A DNA stretch of 64,000 nucleotides from Multivorans sp965116445 (GCA_965116445.1 OZ220688.1:3596001-3660000); one strand, 5' to 3'. Shown: positions 1 through 9,082, counted from the stretch's first letter. Notes: generated by a model not told the origin, from the sequence alone. A program made the numbers and translations.

Positions 1-2
1 CC

Positions 3-536
3 GCCGCCCTGGCGGCGGAAGCCTGCGGTGCCCTTCTGCACGAGCACCTGGCGCCGTGGGTCTTCGCGTACCTCGACCATGCCGGGGACCTGGCGGTGGG
101 CGGCTACAAACGCTGGGCGGAGCTGCTGCGGGAGACGCTCGCCCGCGAGGCCGAGCGGCTCGGGCCGCCGCCGGCCCTGCCCGCTCATTTGCGCGCGGCA
201 TCCGGGCTTCCGGACCCGCGGTCAGAGGGTGGCGAGGCCTTCCTGAAGGGCCTGCTGGCGCCCGTCCGCTCCGGCGTCATCCTGACTCGGGCGGCTCTCG
301 GGACGATGGCGCGCGAACTCGGCCTGGGGCTACGTGCCGGTGAACGACATTTCGCTCTCGAAGGCCTGCTCGGTCAGGACGCCCAGGCGACTCTGACTGC
401 TCTTGCCGCTCTTGCCGCGCTGGAAGAACTCGCGCACGAGCGGCGCGCCGATCTTCTTGGCGAGACAGCCGGATTCCTGGCGCGGAGGGCCGGAAACACA
501 GCCCGGCTTCTGAAAGAGTTGGCGGCGGAGGGCTAA
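3..536 (+). CDS. TorD/NarJ-like molecular chaperone, C-terminal part
   Basis: The reading frame is open from the window's left edge (codons begin at base 3) to TAA at 536, so the gene's start lies outside. The first visible residues (LLHEHLAPWVFAYLD, then a leucine- and glutamate-rich helix) match the helical pattern of TorD/DmsD/NarJ chaperones, which bind the Tat signal or folding intermediate of molybdopterin oxidoreductases in the cytoplasm. About 80 further residues (around PVRSGVILTR) extend beyond the usual core, as in some TorD-family proteins linked to type II DMSO-reductase enzymes. The client enzyme is probably encoded upstream, outside the window. The next gene starts 5 nt downstream. 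Family assignment rests on pattern only; another all-helical protein is possible. Confidence 0.55.
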   Translation, partial: AALAAEACGALLHEHLAPWVFAYLDHAGDLAVGGYKRWAELLRETLAREAERLGPPPALPAHLRAASGLPDPRSEGGEAFLKGLLAPVRSGVILTRAALGTMARELGLGLRAGERHFALEGLLGQDAQATLTALAALAALEELAHERRADLLGETAGFLARRAGNTARLLKELAAEG

Positions 537-541
537 GGACG

Positions 542-997
542 ATGCAGAGCGCGGCGGCAGAAAGACCAGGGGAGCACCGGCCGAGAGGACTCGACTCCGT
601 TCTCGAGGCGTGCCTCTACGTCGACGATCTGGAGGCAGCCGAGGCGTTCTACGCAGGCGTGCTCGGCCTGACGGTCCACGCGAAGCTCGAGACAAGACAC
701 GTCTTCTTCCGCTGCGGCAACCAGATGGTCCTGCTGTTCAAGCCCGAGGCGACGGCCGACCCGGACCTGAGCCTGCGCGGCCTGGGCGCTCACGGCGCCC
801 ATGGCCCGGGTCATCTGGCGTTCGGCGTGTCGGACGAGGAACTCGAGCGCTGGCGGGCGCACCTCCAGGAGCACGGCGTCGAGATCGAGCAGGAGATCGA
901 CTGGGGCGGGGACCGGGGTCGCTCGATCTACTTCCGCGACCCGGACGGCAACAGCCTGGAGTTCGCGACGCCGGCTCTGTGGGGGCTGGATCCCTAG
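542..997 (+). CDS. VOC (glyoxalase/bleomycin-resistance) family protein
   Basis: This 151-residue protein begins its domain with LEACLYVDDLEAAEAFY (about residues 19-35) and ends it with YFRDPDGNSLEF (about 132-143). These are the opening strand-helix and closing strand of a vicinal oxygen chelate fold. A His in the GPGHLAFGV segment and the terminal Glu of SLEF are likely metal ligands, as is usual in the family. Members include glyoxalase I, fosfomycin-resistance proteins and ring-cleavage dioxygenases; the substrate cannot be read from the sequence. The gene starts 5 nt after the TorD-like gene, suggesting co-transcription, and converges on the minus-strand TldE-like gene. Confidence 0.85.
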   Translation: MQSAAAERPGEHRPRGLDSVLEACLYVDDLEAAEAFYAGVLGLTVHAKLETRHVFFRCGNQMVLLFKPEATADPDLSLRGLGAHGAHGPGHLAFGVSDEELERWRAHLQEHGVEIEQEIDWGGDRGRSIYFRDPDGNSLEFATPALWGLDP

Positions 998-1003
998 GAT
1001 CCG

Positions 1004-2752
1004 TCAGTCGTCGAAGTAGGGGTGCGTCGCCGCCGGGGGGAGCGGGACGTGACCGCCGGGCTTCTTGACCGTCATTTCCTCGAACAGGAGGTCGGGGGTG
1101 GAGATCGTGACGAGAGAGGTGCTGCTCCCGAGGTAACGTCGTGTGCCGCCCCTCGATCCGCCAAGAAACGTGTACAGCGTCGATGCTTCCGAGGTTGAAA
1201 CGATGTCTCTGAAGGTGGCTTCGGTGACGGCGACAAGTTCTGCTGTCGTGAGCAGCTCCTCCTTGCCGTCGTGGTGGAGCTTGTACGCGACCTGGACAGG
1301 GCGGCCGCGGGACTGCTCCTGTTGTGTTCCCAGCAGGCTGGCCAGCGAGGGCCACCTGGAGGAAGGACTAGGGCTGTGGTCCAGGCTCCTGACGACGATC
1401 CCGTAATCCGAACCTCGTTCCTCGACGAGGGTCATGAACTCCTTCCGGAGTACCTCCTTGCTCAGGCCTTGAGTGGATTCAACCAACAGGTTGCTCGCTC
1501 GTGGGCCCTGGCCGCGGCGGTTTCCCGTGCTCCGGCCGACTCCCGGAATCGGGTTCCGCGTCGTCAGGAGAGTGTTCAGGAACCCGTACTCGACCACTGC
1601 CTTCGAGCGCGCGGCCACGCCGTCGTCGTCGACCTCGTAGCCGCCGGCAAAGCCGCTGTCGCTGAGAGTGGGATCGTCCCGGATGCTGAGAAACCTCGGC
1701 AGGACACGGGCTCCCAGGCGGTCCAGGAACGGATTGGCGGTTCCGGGCGTGCCCAGCAACCGGGGCAGAAGCACCCCGGCGATGAGCTCAGCCGCCGCCT
1801 CTCCCTCGAAGAGGACAGGGCCGATGTATCGGTCGATTCCAGGCGCGGAACGTCTTGCCGCGAGAGACGCTCCCATTTCCCGGACTCGCTCCTGCAGCAC
1901 GTCGAGATCGGTGATCCCGGGCCACGAGGCGCCGTTGGCCGTCACCTCGTCCTTCAGCGGCGTGCCGTCGCTCGCCTGGGTTTGAGCGTGAACGGACACC
2001 GATGCAGCCGGATCGTGGCGGACGAAGGTCGACCCTTCGCTATTGACGTAGAACGTTGTCTGGTCGCGAAATGAGGCCGTCACGCTTGACTCGAACACGT
2101 CGGGAAAATCCCTGAACGATCCGGACAGGGTTCGAACCAGAGACTCGAGTTCCTGTTGGGACGGCGCCGGTGGCCCAGGCTCGCCGACCAGCGAGAGCGG
2201 CTCTTCGGACGTGAAGGCGAGGGTGTTCTCGGTGGGTGTCTGGGTTTGCAGGGCCGCACGCTTCTGGGCGAGGGTATCGAGGGCGGCCTTGTAGGCGGAG
2301 TCAGTGGCGAGCCAGATCTCTCTTCGGAGTTCCCTGTAGTCATCTTCCAGGGGCAGGAACGCGACGCCCGGGACGCTCAAGAAGCGCGATCTCACCCCGA
2401 AGTTCGTGTTGTCGAAGGACGGACTTCCGACCCGGACTTCAACGTCGAGCCGGCGCCCTTCCTCCTTCCAGCCGCTCAGCAGCGCTCCGAACGTCGCGCT
2501 GGCCTGTATTTCGCGAGTCTGCCGGACCGTGTAGGCGACGAAGTAGGGCTTGTCGAGTCCTTCCATCTGGAGTTCTTCCTGAGTCCGCTTCAGTTCGTCG
2601 CGCATGGCCTGCATCAGAATGTTCTGGCGCAGGACATCCTGAACCTGTGCCGCCGCCTTCACCCGGGGCCACGGCAGGATCGTGGCCGCCACGAGGCCGA
2701 GCAGTGCTGCCCGGGCGGCAAACTCGTACGAACGATGGGGGGGCCGCTTCAT
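1004..2752 (-). CDS. Exported TldE/PmbA-like protein, non-catalytic partner
   Basis: This 582-residue protein has an N-terminal hydrophobic segment (about residues 13-30) consistent with a signal peptide. The C-terminal half carries the TldD/PmbA fold pattern (GGYEVDDDGVAARSKAVVEYGFLNT, about 370-395, and an N-rich GVGRSTGNRRG segment). The HExxxH metal site of TldD is absent: the aligned stretch reads AAELIAGVLLPRL. E. coli TldE (PmbA) also lacks this site and works as a heterodimer with TldD. The catalytic partner lies directly upstream, with 2 nt between its stop and this ATG. The family degrades unfolded peptides or matures peptides such as microcin B17. Export is unusual, because E. coli TldD/E is cytoplasmic. 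Confidence 0.8.
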   Translation of the reverse strand: MKRPPHRSYEFAARAALLGLVAATILPWPRVKAAAQVQDVLRQNILMQAMRDELKRTQEELQMEGLDKPYFVAYTVRQTREIQASATFGALLSGWKEEGRRLDVEVRVGSPSFDNTNFGVRSRFLSVPGVAFLPLEDDYRELRREIWLATDSAYKAALDTLAQKRAALQTQTPTENTLAFTSEEPLSLVGEPGPPAPSQQELESLVRTLSGSFRDFPDVFESSVTASFRDQTTFYVNSEGSTFVRHDPAASVSVHAQTQASDGTPLKDEVTANGASWPGITDLDVLQERVREMGASLAARRSAPGIDRYIGPVLFEGEAAAELIAGVLLPRLLGTPGTANPFLDRLGARVLPRFLSIRDDPTLSDSGFAGGYEVDDDGVAARSKAVVEYGFLNTLLTTRNPIPGVGRSTGNRRGQGPRASNLLVESTQGLSKEVLRKEFMTLVEERGSDYGIVVRSLDHSPSPSSRWPSLASLLGTQQEQSRGRPVQVAYKLHHDGKEELLTTAELVAVTEATFRDIVSTSEASTLYTFLGGSRGGTRRYLGSSTSLVTISTPDLLFEEMTVKKPGGHVPLPPAATHPYFDD

Positions 2753-2754
2753 GT

Positions 2755-4527
2755 TCAGAAGTCGGCTATCGGTGCGGGGAGAACCGGCAGTTTCTCCTGG
2801 GACGCTGCCTTCTTCTGGACCTCGATCTGAGAAACCAGTATTGAGGGTGACGCCGCGGCGACGGGCACACTGCCCGACTCAGCGCCGCAGAAGCCGTTGA
2901 AGACATCGATCTGGTCGTCCGCGGCGACGATCCGGCTGAACGTGGTCAGCGGTGTTCCGATCAGGTCCACCCCACGGACAAGTTCCTCGCGGCCGTCGGG
3001 GTAGACGCGGTACACGAGCTGCGGCGTCACGTTGAAGGCGTTTGGGATCGAGCGGCCGGTGAAGGTGAAGCCGCCTTCGATCGTGTCGAAGCGCAGGCCG
3101 AAGGGCCTGCCTTCCGCTTCGATAGCAGCCTTGAAGCGTGCCGTCAGTTCGTCACTCGTGAGCGGCTCGGCGACCTCGACGATCAGGTTGGACTGCCTCG
3201 CCACGGGCCTGAGGCCGGGCTGCTTGCGCCCGTGGCCATTCGAGTTGGGGAAGCCGGCGATGGGCGAGCGGGACATCAGGAACTTCTTGAGGATTCCCCT
3301 GTCGATCACGGTTACACGTCGGGCAGCTACCCCCTGGTTGTCATAGCGGTAGCTGCCGGCGAGATCGTACGGCCCGAGAGTCTTCCGGGTCGGATCGAAG
3401 TGCACGGAGAACGCCTCCGGGAGGACCCGCTGGTTCAGTTGTTCTCTGAAGGTGTGACTGTCGTCGACCTCCTTCAGCCGGTGCCCTTCCAGGCGGTGGC
3501 CGAGAATCTCGTGGAAGAACACGCCGCTGGCCTGTCCGGAGAGGATTGCCGGCCCGGTGTATGGGTCAACCAGGGGCGCATCGCGAAGGGCCAGCAAGAG
3601 GTCGATCATCTTGCGCACGTCCCGATCGACGGTCCCGTCGTCGGGTAGGCCTTCGGGCGTGAACGACAGGTAGGTCTTGTCGAGCGGCAACTCCATGCCG
3701 TCGTCAGCTTTCGTGTTCGCTGAAATGGACAGCACATAAACCGTCGCCGATGTCCGGATCCTGGAGCCCTCGGTGTTCACAAACCACCGCGTCTCGCCGG
3801 TGGCGCTGAGTGAGGCGGATCCCAGGTAGATGTTGCCGTGCTCGGCGAACGGCGCCGAGTAGCTCCTGACCCGCCGTTCCCATTCTTCCTGGTCTACGCT
3901 GATCCGTCTCGTTTCCTCGACCGCTTTTGAGGCAGGTTCGCGCGAGAAGTCGGGGGAGGTGTCCTCAGTCTGGACCTTGACCTGGACGTCCATTCGCACC
4001 TGATGGAGGTGCTGCACAGCACTTCTGTACTGCCGCTCGGTTTCTGCCCACAGGATGGCGCGAATGGAATCCGCGTCGTCCTCGACCGGGATCGGTATGC
4101 GCCTGTAGTTCCTGATTGAAGGACCTCCGGAACCCCTGACCTGCCTGGTGTTGTCGAGTTCGTGGTCGCCGACCCTGACGTCGATGTCGAGTGATCGGCT
4201 CGTGGCCTCGCGGCTCGCCCAGAGAGCGCCGAAGGAGCCGCCCACCGAGAAGCTCTGAGCTTCGGTGATCTCGTAGCTCAGGAAGTAGGGGGCAATCTCC
4301 TGCTCCCCGAGAACAGCCATGGACCGCTCCAGTTCCGCTTCCATCGCGTCGAGGACGATCGTCTGGCCGGCCGCTGGCGCCACTGCCACCGCAAATGCGA
4401 GGCAGCAGAACCACGTCCGACGCCGGTACGGCAGGGCCGCACGTGTGGGCTTGGAGCTCCCTTCCTGCATGGCGTGTCGGGTTTCGGTAGTCGGCCGGTC
4501 GGCGTAGGGTGTCGCCGAGCGGTTCAC
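2755..4527 (-). CDS. Exported TldD-like metalloprotease
   Basis: This is a 590-residue TldD-family protease. The zinc motif HEILGH is at about residues 339-344, followed by RLEGHRLKE, as in active TldD proteins. A late NGFCGAESG segment (about 553) fits the family's third ligand region. Residues about 36-55 are hydrophobic and end in APAAGQ, a plausible signal peptidase site, so the protein is probably exported. The start used is GTG at 4527, sharing one base with the upstream TAG; an ATG at 4470 would still leave a complete signal peptide. It sits in a minus-strand operon with its TldE-like partner 2 nt downstream, so a periplasmic TldD/TldE-type heterodimer is likely. Confidence 0.85.
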   Translation of the reverse strand: MNRSATPYADRPTTETRHAMQEGSSKPTRAALPYRRRTWFCCLAFAVAVAPAAGQTIVLDAMEAELERSMAVLGEQEIAPYFLSYEITEAQSFSVGGSFGALWASREATSRSLDIDVRVGDHELDNTRQVRGSGGPSIRNYRRIPIPVEDDADSIRAILWAETERQYRSAVQHLHQVRMDVQVKVQTEDTSPDFSREPASKAVEETRRISVDQEEWERRVRSYSAPFAEHGNIYLGSASLSATGETRWFVNTEGSRIRTSATVYVLSISANTKADDGMELPLDKTYLSFTPEGLPDDGTVDRDVRKMIDLLLALRDAPLVDPYTGPAILSGQASGVFFHEILGHRLEGHRLKEVDDSHTFREQLNQRVLPEAFSVHFDPTRKTLGPYDLAGSYRYDNQGVAARRVTVIDRGILKKFLMSRSPIAGFPNSNGHGRKQPGLRPVARQSNLIVEVAEPLTSDELTARFKAAIEAEGRPFGLRFDTIEGGFTFTGRSIPNAFNVTPQLVYRVYPDGREELVRGVDLIGTPLTTFSRIVAADDQIDVFNGFCGAESGSVPVAAASPSILVSQIEVQKKAASQEKLPVLPAPIADF

Positions 4528-5582
4528 TAGCCGCCGGTCTGCTCTTCGACTTCCCTCTCTTCAAGCCGCGCGCCGCGCAGGGTGTTCCCGAGGGAGTAGT
4601 TCCCCTCGTGGCAGGCGTACTCGTAGAGCTTGTCTTCGGTCGCGGGCCAGGTGTACTCGCCGGTGTACGGCGCTTCCCAATCCCCGTTCTCGACGGTGAA
4701 CCGGTAGAGGAGGGTGTCCGCGTCCTGGAAGGAGAAGCGCTCGACGACGCGCTGATCGGCTGGGGGCGAAGGGTCGCCGTAGAGGGCGAACGTCATCCAG
4801 TTCTCTTCCTGGAAGTTCGTCGTCTCGATGACCAGGGTGTCGCCCTCCCACCAGGCAACGGAGTCGCCGGCCCGCGAGCGGTACCCGGGCGGCGCGTGGC
4901 GGGCGGCTTCCCGGGACGGACTGATCGGGATGATCCGCGCGTAGTGCATCCACTCAATCAGGATCATCAGGTGGGTCTCGGTCTGGGTGACGGTCTTCAG
5001 GTTGTTGTAGAACTTCGGGTAGATCGGGATCGTCCCCTCGAGCGAGAAGATGCAGCGGTCCGCGATCGACAGCGACTCCGGGTCGTCGTAGGGGCCGACC
5101 TCGCGGTCGCGCCACCAGGCCTTCCCGGCGTTCTGCAGGAAGAACCCGTAGACGCCTTCACGTCGCGCCTTTCCGCGCTCGGTCAGCGGCGGGTAGCGGC
5201 CGTTCGGCGGGTCGACGAGCAGTGAGGTCCGGTACAGGCCGTCGACCTTGACCGCCGAGGTTCCGCGGTCCATGAAGAAGTAGTTGTAGCCGCCCACGCT
5301 GGCGCCGGCGGTCGGCGCCTTGCGGTCCGGGTCGCTGGCCTGGTAGCTGAGGTCGATCCGCGCCGCTTCCTGCGACCGGATCCGCTCGGCCTCTTCCTCG
5401 GTCAGGTGGAGGCGGTCGCCTAGCTGGGGGCTGCGCTCGATCGGCGTCAGGGTGCTGATGTCGTAGTTGCCGGAGAAGTCGGGCTTGCCGCCCGGCGTTC
5501 TCGGGATGTCATCTGCCAGGGCGGCCGTGGCGCTGGCGATCGCGAGCGCGACGACGACGCGGGTGCCTGGCCGAATGCTCAT
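4527..5582 (-). CDS. Secreted protein of a tandem paralogous pair ('PDFSG' family), copy 2
   Basis: This 351-residue protein has a signal peptide (VVVALAIASATAALAD, about residues 9-24). The mature protein begins with IPRTPGGKPDFSGNYD, a start seen in many hypothetical secreted proteins of Acidobacteriota and marine Proteobacteria. Recognisable blocks include FFMDRGT (about 104), DPPNGRYPPLTERGKARREG (about 127) and VAWWEGDTLVIETTNF (about 240). No catalytic motif or function is recognised. It aligns without major gaps with the gene just upstream, whose stop overlaps this start by 4 nt (5579-5582), so the two arose by tandem duplication and are probably translated together. The TldD-like gene follows immediately. 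Confidence 0.75.
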   Translation of the reverse strand: MSIRPGTRVVVALAIASATAALADDIPRTPGGKPDFSGNYDISTLTPIERSPQLGDRLHLTEEEAERIRSQEAARIDLSYQASDPDRKAPTAGASVGGYNYFFMDRGTSAVKVDGLYRTSLLVDPPNGRYPPLTERGKARREGVYGFFLQNAGKAWWRDREVGPYDDPESLSIADRCIFSLEGTIPIYPKFYNNLKTVTQTETHLMILIEWMHYARIIPISPSREAARHAPPGYRSRAGDSVAWWEGDTLVIETTNFQEENWMTFALYGDPSPPADQRVVERFSFQDADTLLYRFTVENGDWEAPYTGEYTWPATEDKLYEYACHEGNYSLGNTLRGARLEEREVEEQTGG

Positions 5583-6649
5583 GGGGCGCCGCTGCTCTGG
5601 GCCGCGACTTCGCGCTCTTCAAGGCGCGCGCCGCGCAGGGTGTTCCCGGTGGCGTAGTTCCCCTCGTGGCAGGCGAACTCGTACAGCTTGTCGTCGGTGG
5701 CCGGCCAGGTGTATTCGCCGCTGTACGGGGTCTCCCAGTCGCCGCTCTCGAGCGTGTATTGGTAGAGGAGAGTGTCCGCGTCCTGGAAGGAGAAGCGCTC
5801 GACCACGTGCTGGTCGGCCGGCGGGGAAGGCTCGCCGAAGAGAGTCGTCGCGATCCAGTTCTCTTCCAGGAAGTTCGTCGTGTCGACAACCAGCGTGTCG
5901 CCCTCCCACCAGGCGACAGAGTCGCCGGCGCGGGAGCGGATCGTGTCCGGGAGATGGATCGCCGCGTCCCGGGACGGGCTGATCGGGATGATCCGTGCAT
6001 AGTGCATCCACTCGATCAGGATCATGAGGTGGGTGTCGGTCAGCACCACCGTCTTGATGTTGTTGTAGCTCTTCGAGTACACCGGGATCGTCGCTTCGAG
6101 CGAGAAGATGCAGCGATCGGCGATCGAGAGCGACTCGGGGCCGTCGAAGGGGCCGACTTCCCGATCGCGCCACCAGGCCGGTCCGGTGTTCCTCTTCGAG
6201 AATCCGTAGAGTCCCTCCCGGCGGGCCTTGCCGCGTTCGGTCAGCGGCGGGAAGCGGCCGTTCGGCGGGTCGATGAGCACCGAGGTGCGGTACTTGCCGT
6301 CGATCTGGAAGCCGCCGGTGCCGCGGTCCATGAAGAAGTAGTTGTAGGCGCCGACGCTGCCGCCGACCGGGGGAGCCTTGCGATCGGGATCGCTGGCCCG
6401 CGACCTCTGATCGATGTTCTGAGCCTCCCGGTCGCGGATCGCCTGGGCTTCCTCGGCGGTCAGGTTGAGCCGATTCCCCAGCTCGGGGCTGCGCTGGATC
6501 GGCGTCAGATGAGCGATGTCGTAGTTGCCGGAGAAGTCGGGCTTGCCGCTCGGTGTGCGGGGGATGTCGTCACCCGCGGCTGCGGTTCCGGCGCCGGCGA
6601 CCGCGACTGCGAGAACGAAGGCGATACGAGTACGACCGTTGATGCTCAT
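5579..6649 (-). CDS. Secreted protein of a tandem paralogous pair ('PDFSG' family), copy 1
   Basis: This 356-residue protein is a close paralogue of the next gene downstream, with the same block order: PDFSGNYD near residue 37, FFMDRGT near 108, DPPNGRFPPLTERGK near 132, VAWWEGDTLVVDTTNF near 244. The signal peptide covers about residues 1-25 (IAFVLAVAVAGAGTAAAG). The C-terminus ends in GARLEEREVAAQSSGAP, matching GARLEEREVEEQTGG in the other copy. Function is unknown; the neighbours are other exported proteins (a DUF3604 lipoprotein 53 nt upstream and the TldD/E pair downstream). A purine-rich stretch just before the ATG is a fair ribosome binding site. Confidence 0.75.
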   Translation of the reverse strand: MSINGRTRIAFVLAVAVAGAGTAAAGDDIPRTPSGKPDFSGNYDIAHLTPIQRSPELGNRLNLTAEEAQAIRDREAQNIDQRSRASDPDRKAPPVGGSVGAYNYFFMDRGTGGFQIDGKYRTSVLIDPPNGRFPPLTERGKARREGLYGFSKRNTGPAWWRDREVGPFDGPESLSIADRCIFSLEATIPVYSKSYNNIKTVVLTDTHLMILIEWMHYARIIPISPSRDAAIHLPDTIRSRAGDSVAWWEGDTLVVDTTNFLEENWIATTLFGEPSPPADQHVVERFSFQDADTLLYQYTLESGDWETPYSGEYTWPATDDKLYEFACHEGNYATGNTLRGARLEEREVAAQSSGAP

Positions 6650-6702
6650 CGAACTCCTCCCTGGCGGTGACCTTCGAGTGCGCCGGCCATTGTAGACCGC
6701 GG

Positions 6703-8559
6703 CTACTCGCCCGGTACGTACCAGATCGCCGACGACCAGGCGCGTTCCTGGATCGTCGCCGGCATGTCCGGATTGGGCTCCGCGCCGGCGCGGAGCGCGT
6801 CCCAGGTCGACCAGCGGCAGGTCGGGTTCTCCAGTACGCGCACGTAGTAGATGGCGTGCTGTGCCGCGTCGAAGTCCGGGTCGCTCCAGATGGCCGACAG
6901 TTCGGCGGCGCCCAGGTCCTGGGAGTAGCTGCAGTCGGAAAGATCGACTTCGGCGCCGTTGTCAGGGCAGCGGAGCGGGTCGCCGGAGGGCATGCCGCCG
7001 TCCGCGCAGGCGATGTCGGTGACCTGTTCACGCGCCTCGCCGTCTTCGACCCAGCCCTTGACCATCTGCAGGCGCTGGAGCGGGGCGCTGTCCGCGTCGC
7101 GGGCGGCCCAGACGAGGAAGCGAGGGCTCCGGCCTTCGTCGGCGAGCAGGTCGCCGCCCATCGGTACGCCGCCTTCGTAGGCGGCGGCGATCATGTCCGG
7201 ATCGGAGGCCAAGTCGTCCGTGTAGCCGTAGCCGCCGAAGAACCGGAGCCGCATCCGCGGGCCGCTGGTGGCGTAGGTCTCCTTGCGCCGGAAGGCGTCG
7301 TAGATCGAGTCGCGGGTGTTCTCTTCGGCCCAGACCACGGCCAACCCGGAACCGCCCCAGTACCTTCTCGGTCTGTACTTTTCGCCGTCCTCGGTGGGCT
7401 CGTCGACTGGCACGGCGCCGCGAAGCTGGCCGGTGCCGTCGCCCCTGCCGACCTTGCCGTGGAAGTTGTCCTCTTCGGGTGTGCCGCCGGAGTTGTGGGT
7501 GTCCGTCGCTCCGACGACGCCGAAGCGGAACGGGTTGAAGCCCTGGGTCTCCTGGAGCACGAGGCCGTTCACGTAGGCCTCGCGGACGTAACTGCCCTTG
7601 GGTTCGCTGTAGAGCTGCGTGGCGATGCGGTAGGGGAAGATCTCGAAGTCCGCCCACTCGTCGTTCGGCGACAGCAGCGGGTGCGTCTCCGAGGTGCCCT
7701 TGACCTGGGTCATCTCGACCAGGGGTTCGTTACGCATCCGCAGCTCCGCGTAGGCCGCGTCGAGCGGCTCGCCGCCGACCGTCTCGAGCTTGAACATGTG
7801 GCCGTTGCTGCCGTTCGAGTTGTGCGGGATGGCAAGGCCCTCGATGCCCTCGGCCCGGCGTTCGTCGAGCCAGCGCCAGAGGTCCTCGGGATTGCGCGAG
7901 TCGGTCGAGGCGAAGGGCATGGGCGGCACGTTGCTGCCGCGGAAGATCACGTTGCGGTGCAGGTTGCCCCGGTCGTCCGACGAGGTCGTGTACTCGTAGC
8001 CGACGAAGGTGGTGAAGTTCCCGGGGTCGTTGTGGGCCTCGGCGGCGTCGATGATCGCCTGCCAGGCGCCGCGCTTGGCGTCGTCCTGCGCGTCCTGCGG
8101 TAGTGCGGCGAACTCGCCGCTGCGGAGTCCCTGGATGGCGCGGGCGAAACCGCCGCCTTCCCGCAGATCGGTCCCGAGCTCGGTCGTGTAGAGGGGATTC
8201 TCGGGGTTGTCCATCTCGGGGAGCGCGCCAAGATAGAGGCCGTGATCGGTCACGGCCTGGAAGTCGAGGGCGCCGCTCTGGAGCTGGATCTGGTGGCCGC
8301 TCGCGTGCTCGATCGCCTCGCCCTTGGCGAACCGGTAGGCGTCATCGGGATTCGTCCGCGTCCCGAACAGGTAGGCGTCGAAGGAGTACTTCGTGTGCAC
8401 GTGCAGGTCGCCGAAGTAGGCGTCCTTCAGCGGGTTCGGCGCGTCGGCGTCGGCGGTGGCCTCCACGTCGCCGGCGTCGTCGCCACCTCCGGTGGAGCAG
8501 CCGAGCAGAGCGAGCGAGAGGATGAGGATGGCTGCGATGGCCGAGGAAGTCTGGCGCAT
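6703..8559 (-). CDS. DUF3604 lipoprotein (PHP-like metal-binding domain)
   Basis: I chose the ATG at 8559 because AAAGGAG stands about 7 nt upstream and the protein then begins with a lipoprotein signal (MRQTSSAIAAILILSLALLGC, lipobox LLGC). This gives 618 residues. The mature protein opens with AYFGDLHVHTKYSFDA, an HxH metal motif as in PHP-superfamily phosphoesterases and typical of DUF3604, and continues with AVTDHGLYLG, where another D-H pair would bind metal. GVVGATDTHNSGGTPEEDNF (about residue 360) is a further conserved metal-site region. The family's reaction is not established; an outer-membrane-anchored metallo-hydrolase is the likely role. It heads the minus-strand run of exported proteins. 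Confidence 0.85.
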   Translation of the reverse strand: MRQTSSAIAAILILSLALLGCSTGGGDDAGDVEATADADAPNPLKDAYFGDLHVHTKYSFDAYLFGTRTNPDDAYRFAKGEAIEHASGHQIQLQSGALDFQAVTDHGLYLGALPEMDNPENPLYTTELGTDLREGGGFARAIQGLRSGEFAALPQDAQDDAKRGAWQAIIDAAEAHNDPGNFTTFVGYEYTTSSDDRGNLHRNVIFRGSNVPPMPFASTDSRNPEDLWRWLDERRAEGIEGLAIPHNSNGSNGHMFKLETVGGEPLDAAYAELRMRNEPLVEMTQVKGTSETHPLLSPNDEWADFEIFPYRIATQLYSEPKGSYVREAYVNGLVLQETQGFNPFRFGVVGATDTHNSGGTPEEDNFHGKVGRGDGTGQLRGAVPVDEPTEDGEKYRPRRYWGGSGLAVVWAEENTRDSIYDAFRRKETYATSGPRMRLRFFGGYGYTDDLASDPDMIAAAYEGGVPMGGDLLADEGRSPRFLVWAARDADSAPLQRLQMVKGWVEDGEAREQVTDIACADGGMPSGDPLRCPDNGAEVDLSDCSYSQDLGAAELSAIWSDPDFDAAQHAIYYVRVLENPTCRWSTWDALRAGAEPNPDMPATIQERAWSSAIWYVPGE

Positions 8560-8566
8560 GACGGTA

Positions 8567-8572
8567 CTCCTT
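8567..8572 (-). promoter_or_regulatory. Ribosome binding site of the DUF3604 gene
   Basis: AAGGAG on the minus strand, about 7 nt before the ATG at 8559. It decides the start, since the frame stays open for nearly 200 further codons upstream without any signal peptide in the right place. Confidence 0.75.
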
Positions 8573-8703
8573 TGGAGGGGTTGGGCATAGGTTAGCGCGG
8601 ATGCCGCATTCGCATTCCCGAGGCCGGAATCCGTCCTTGTCATGGAAGGCAGTCGTTCGCGTCCCGGTGCCGTTGTGCGGCGTCGTCGCCGGGCGGAGTC
8701 GAT

Positions 8704-9024
8704 ATGCTTGACGAGATGGCTGCGCCGCTGATGACGAGAGAGGAAGCGGATGCCCGGTTCGACTTGATGCTGACCCGGTTTCAGGCGGAGCGCGCACAGG
8801 ATCGGGCCTGGATAGAAACCCGGTTCAGCCAGATGGAAGCCCGCTTTGGCGAGATCGATGCGCGCTTCGGCGAGATCAATGGCCGTTTCGGCAAGATCGA
8901 TGGCCGCTTTGGTGAGATCAAGGCTGACCTCGAGAAGCTGCGCGCCGACATGACCTGGCGCACCTTGCTGATCGTCGGCGGGCTGCTTGCCGCGACCACG
9001 GCGCTGAACCGGCTGTTGGGGTAG
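8704..9024 (+). CDS. Small coiled-coil protein with C-terminal membrane anchor
   Basis: This 106-residue protein has a central run of near-identical heptads of the form xARFGEI/xGRFGEI (about residues 45-75), a strong parallel coiled-coil pattern. It is followed by a charged KADLEKLRAD segment and one hydrophobic helix (TLLIVGGLLAATTAL, about 87-101), probably a tail anchor. No enzymatic motif is seen. The start could also be the ATG at 8716. The heptads are close in DNA as well, so the repeat number may vary between strains. It converges on the glycosyltransferase-like gene with about 60 nt between stops. Function unknown. Confidence 0.65.
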   Translation: MLDEMAAPLMTREEADARFDLMLTRFQAERAQDRAWIETRFSQMEARFGEIDARFGEINGRFGKIDGRFGEIKADLEKLRADMTWRTLLIVGGLLAATTALNRLLG

Positions 9025-9082
9025 CGGCTGCTCCTCCGCTGGGCCGGCGCCTTGGACCGAAGTGCGGTGACGGCTGCATGGA

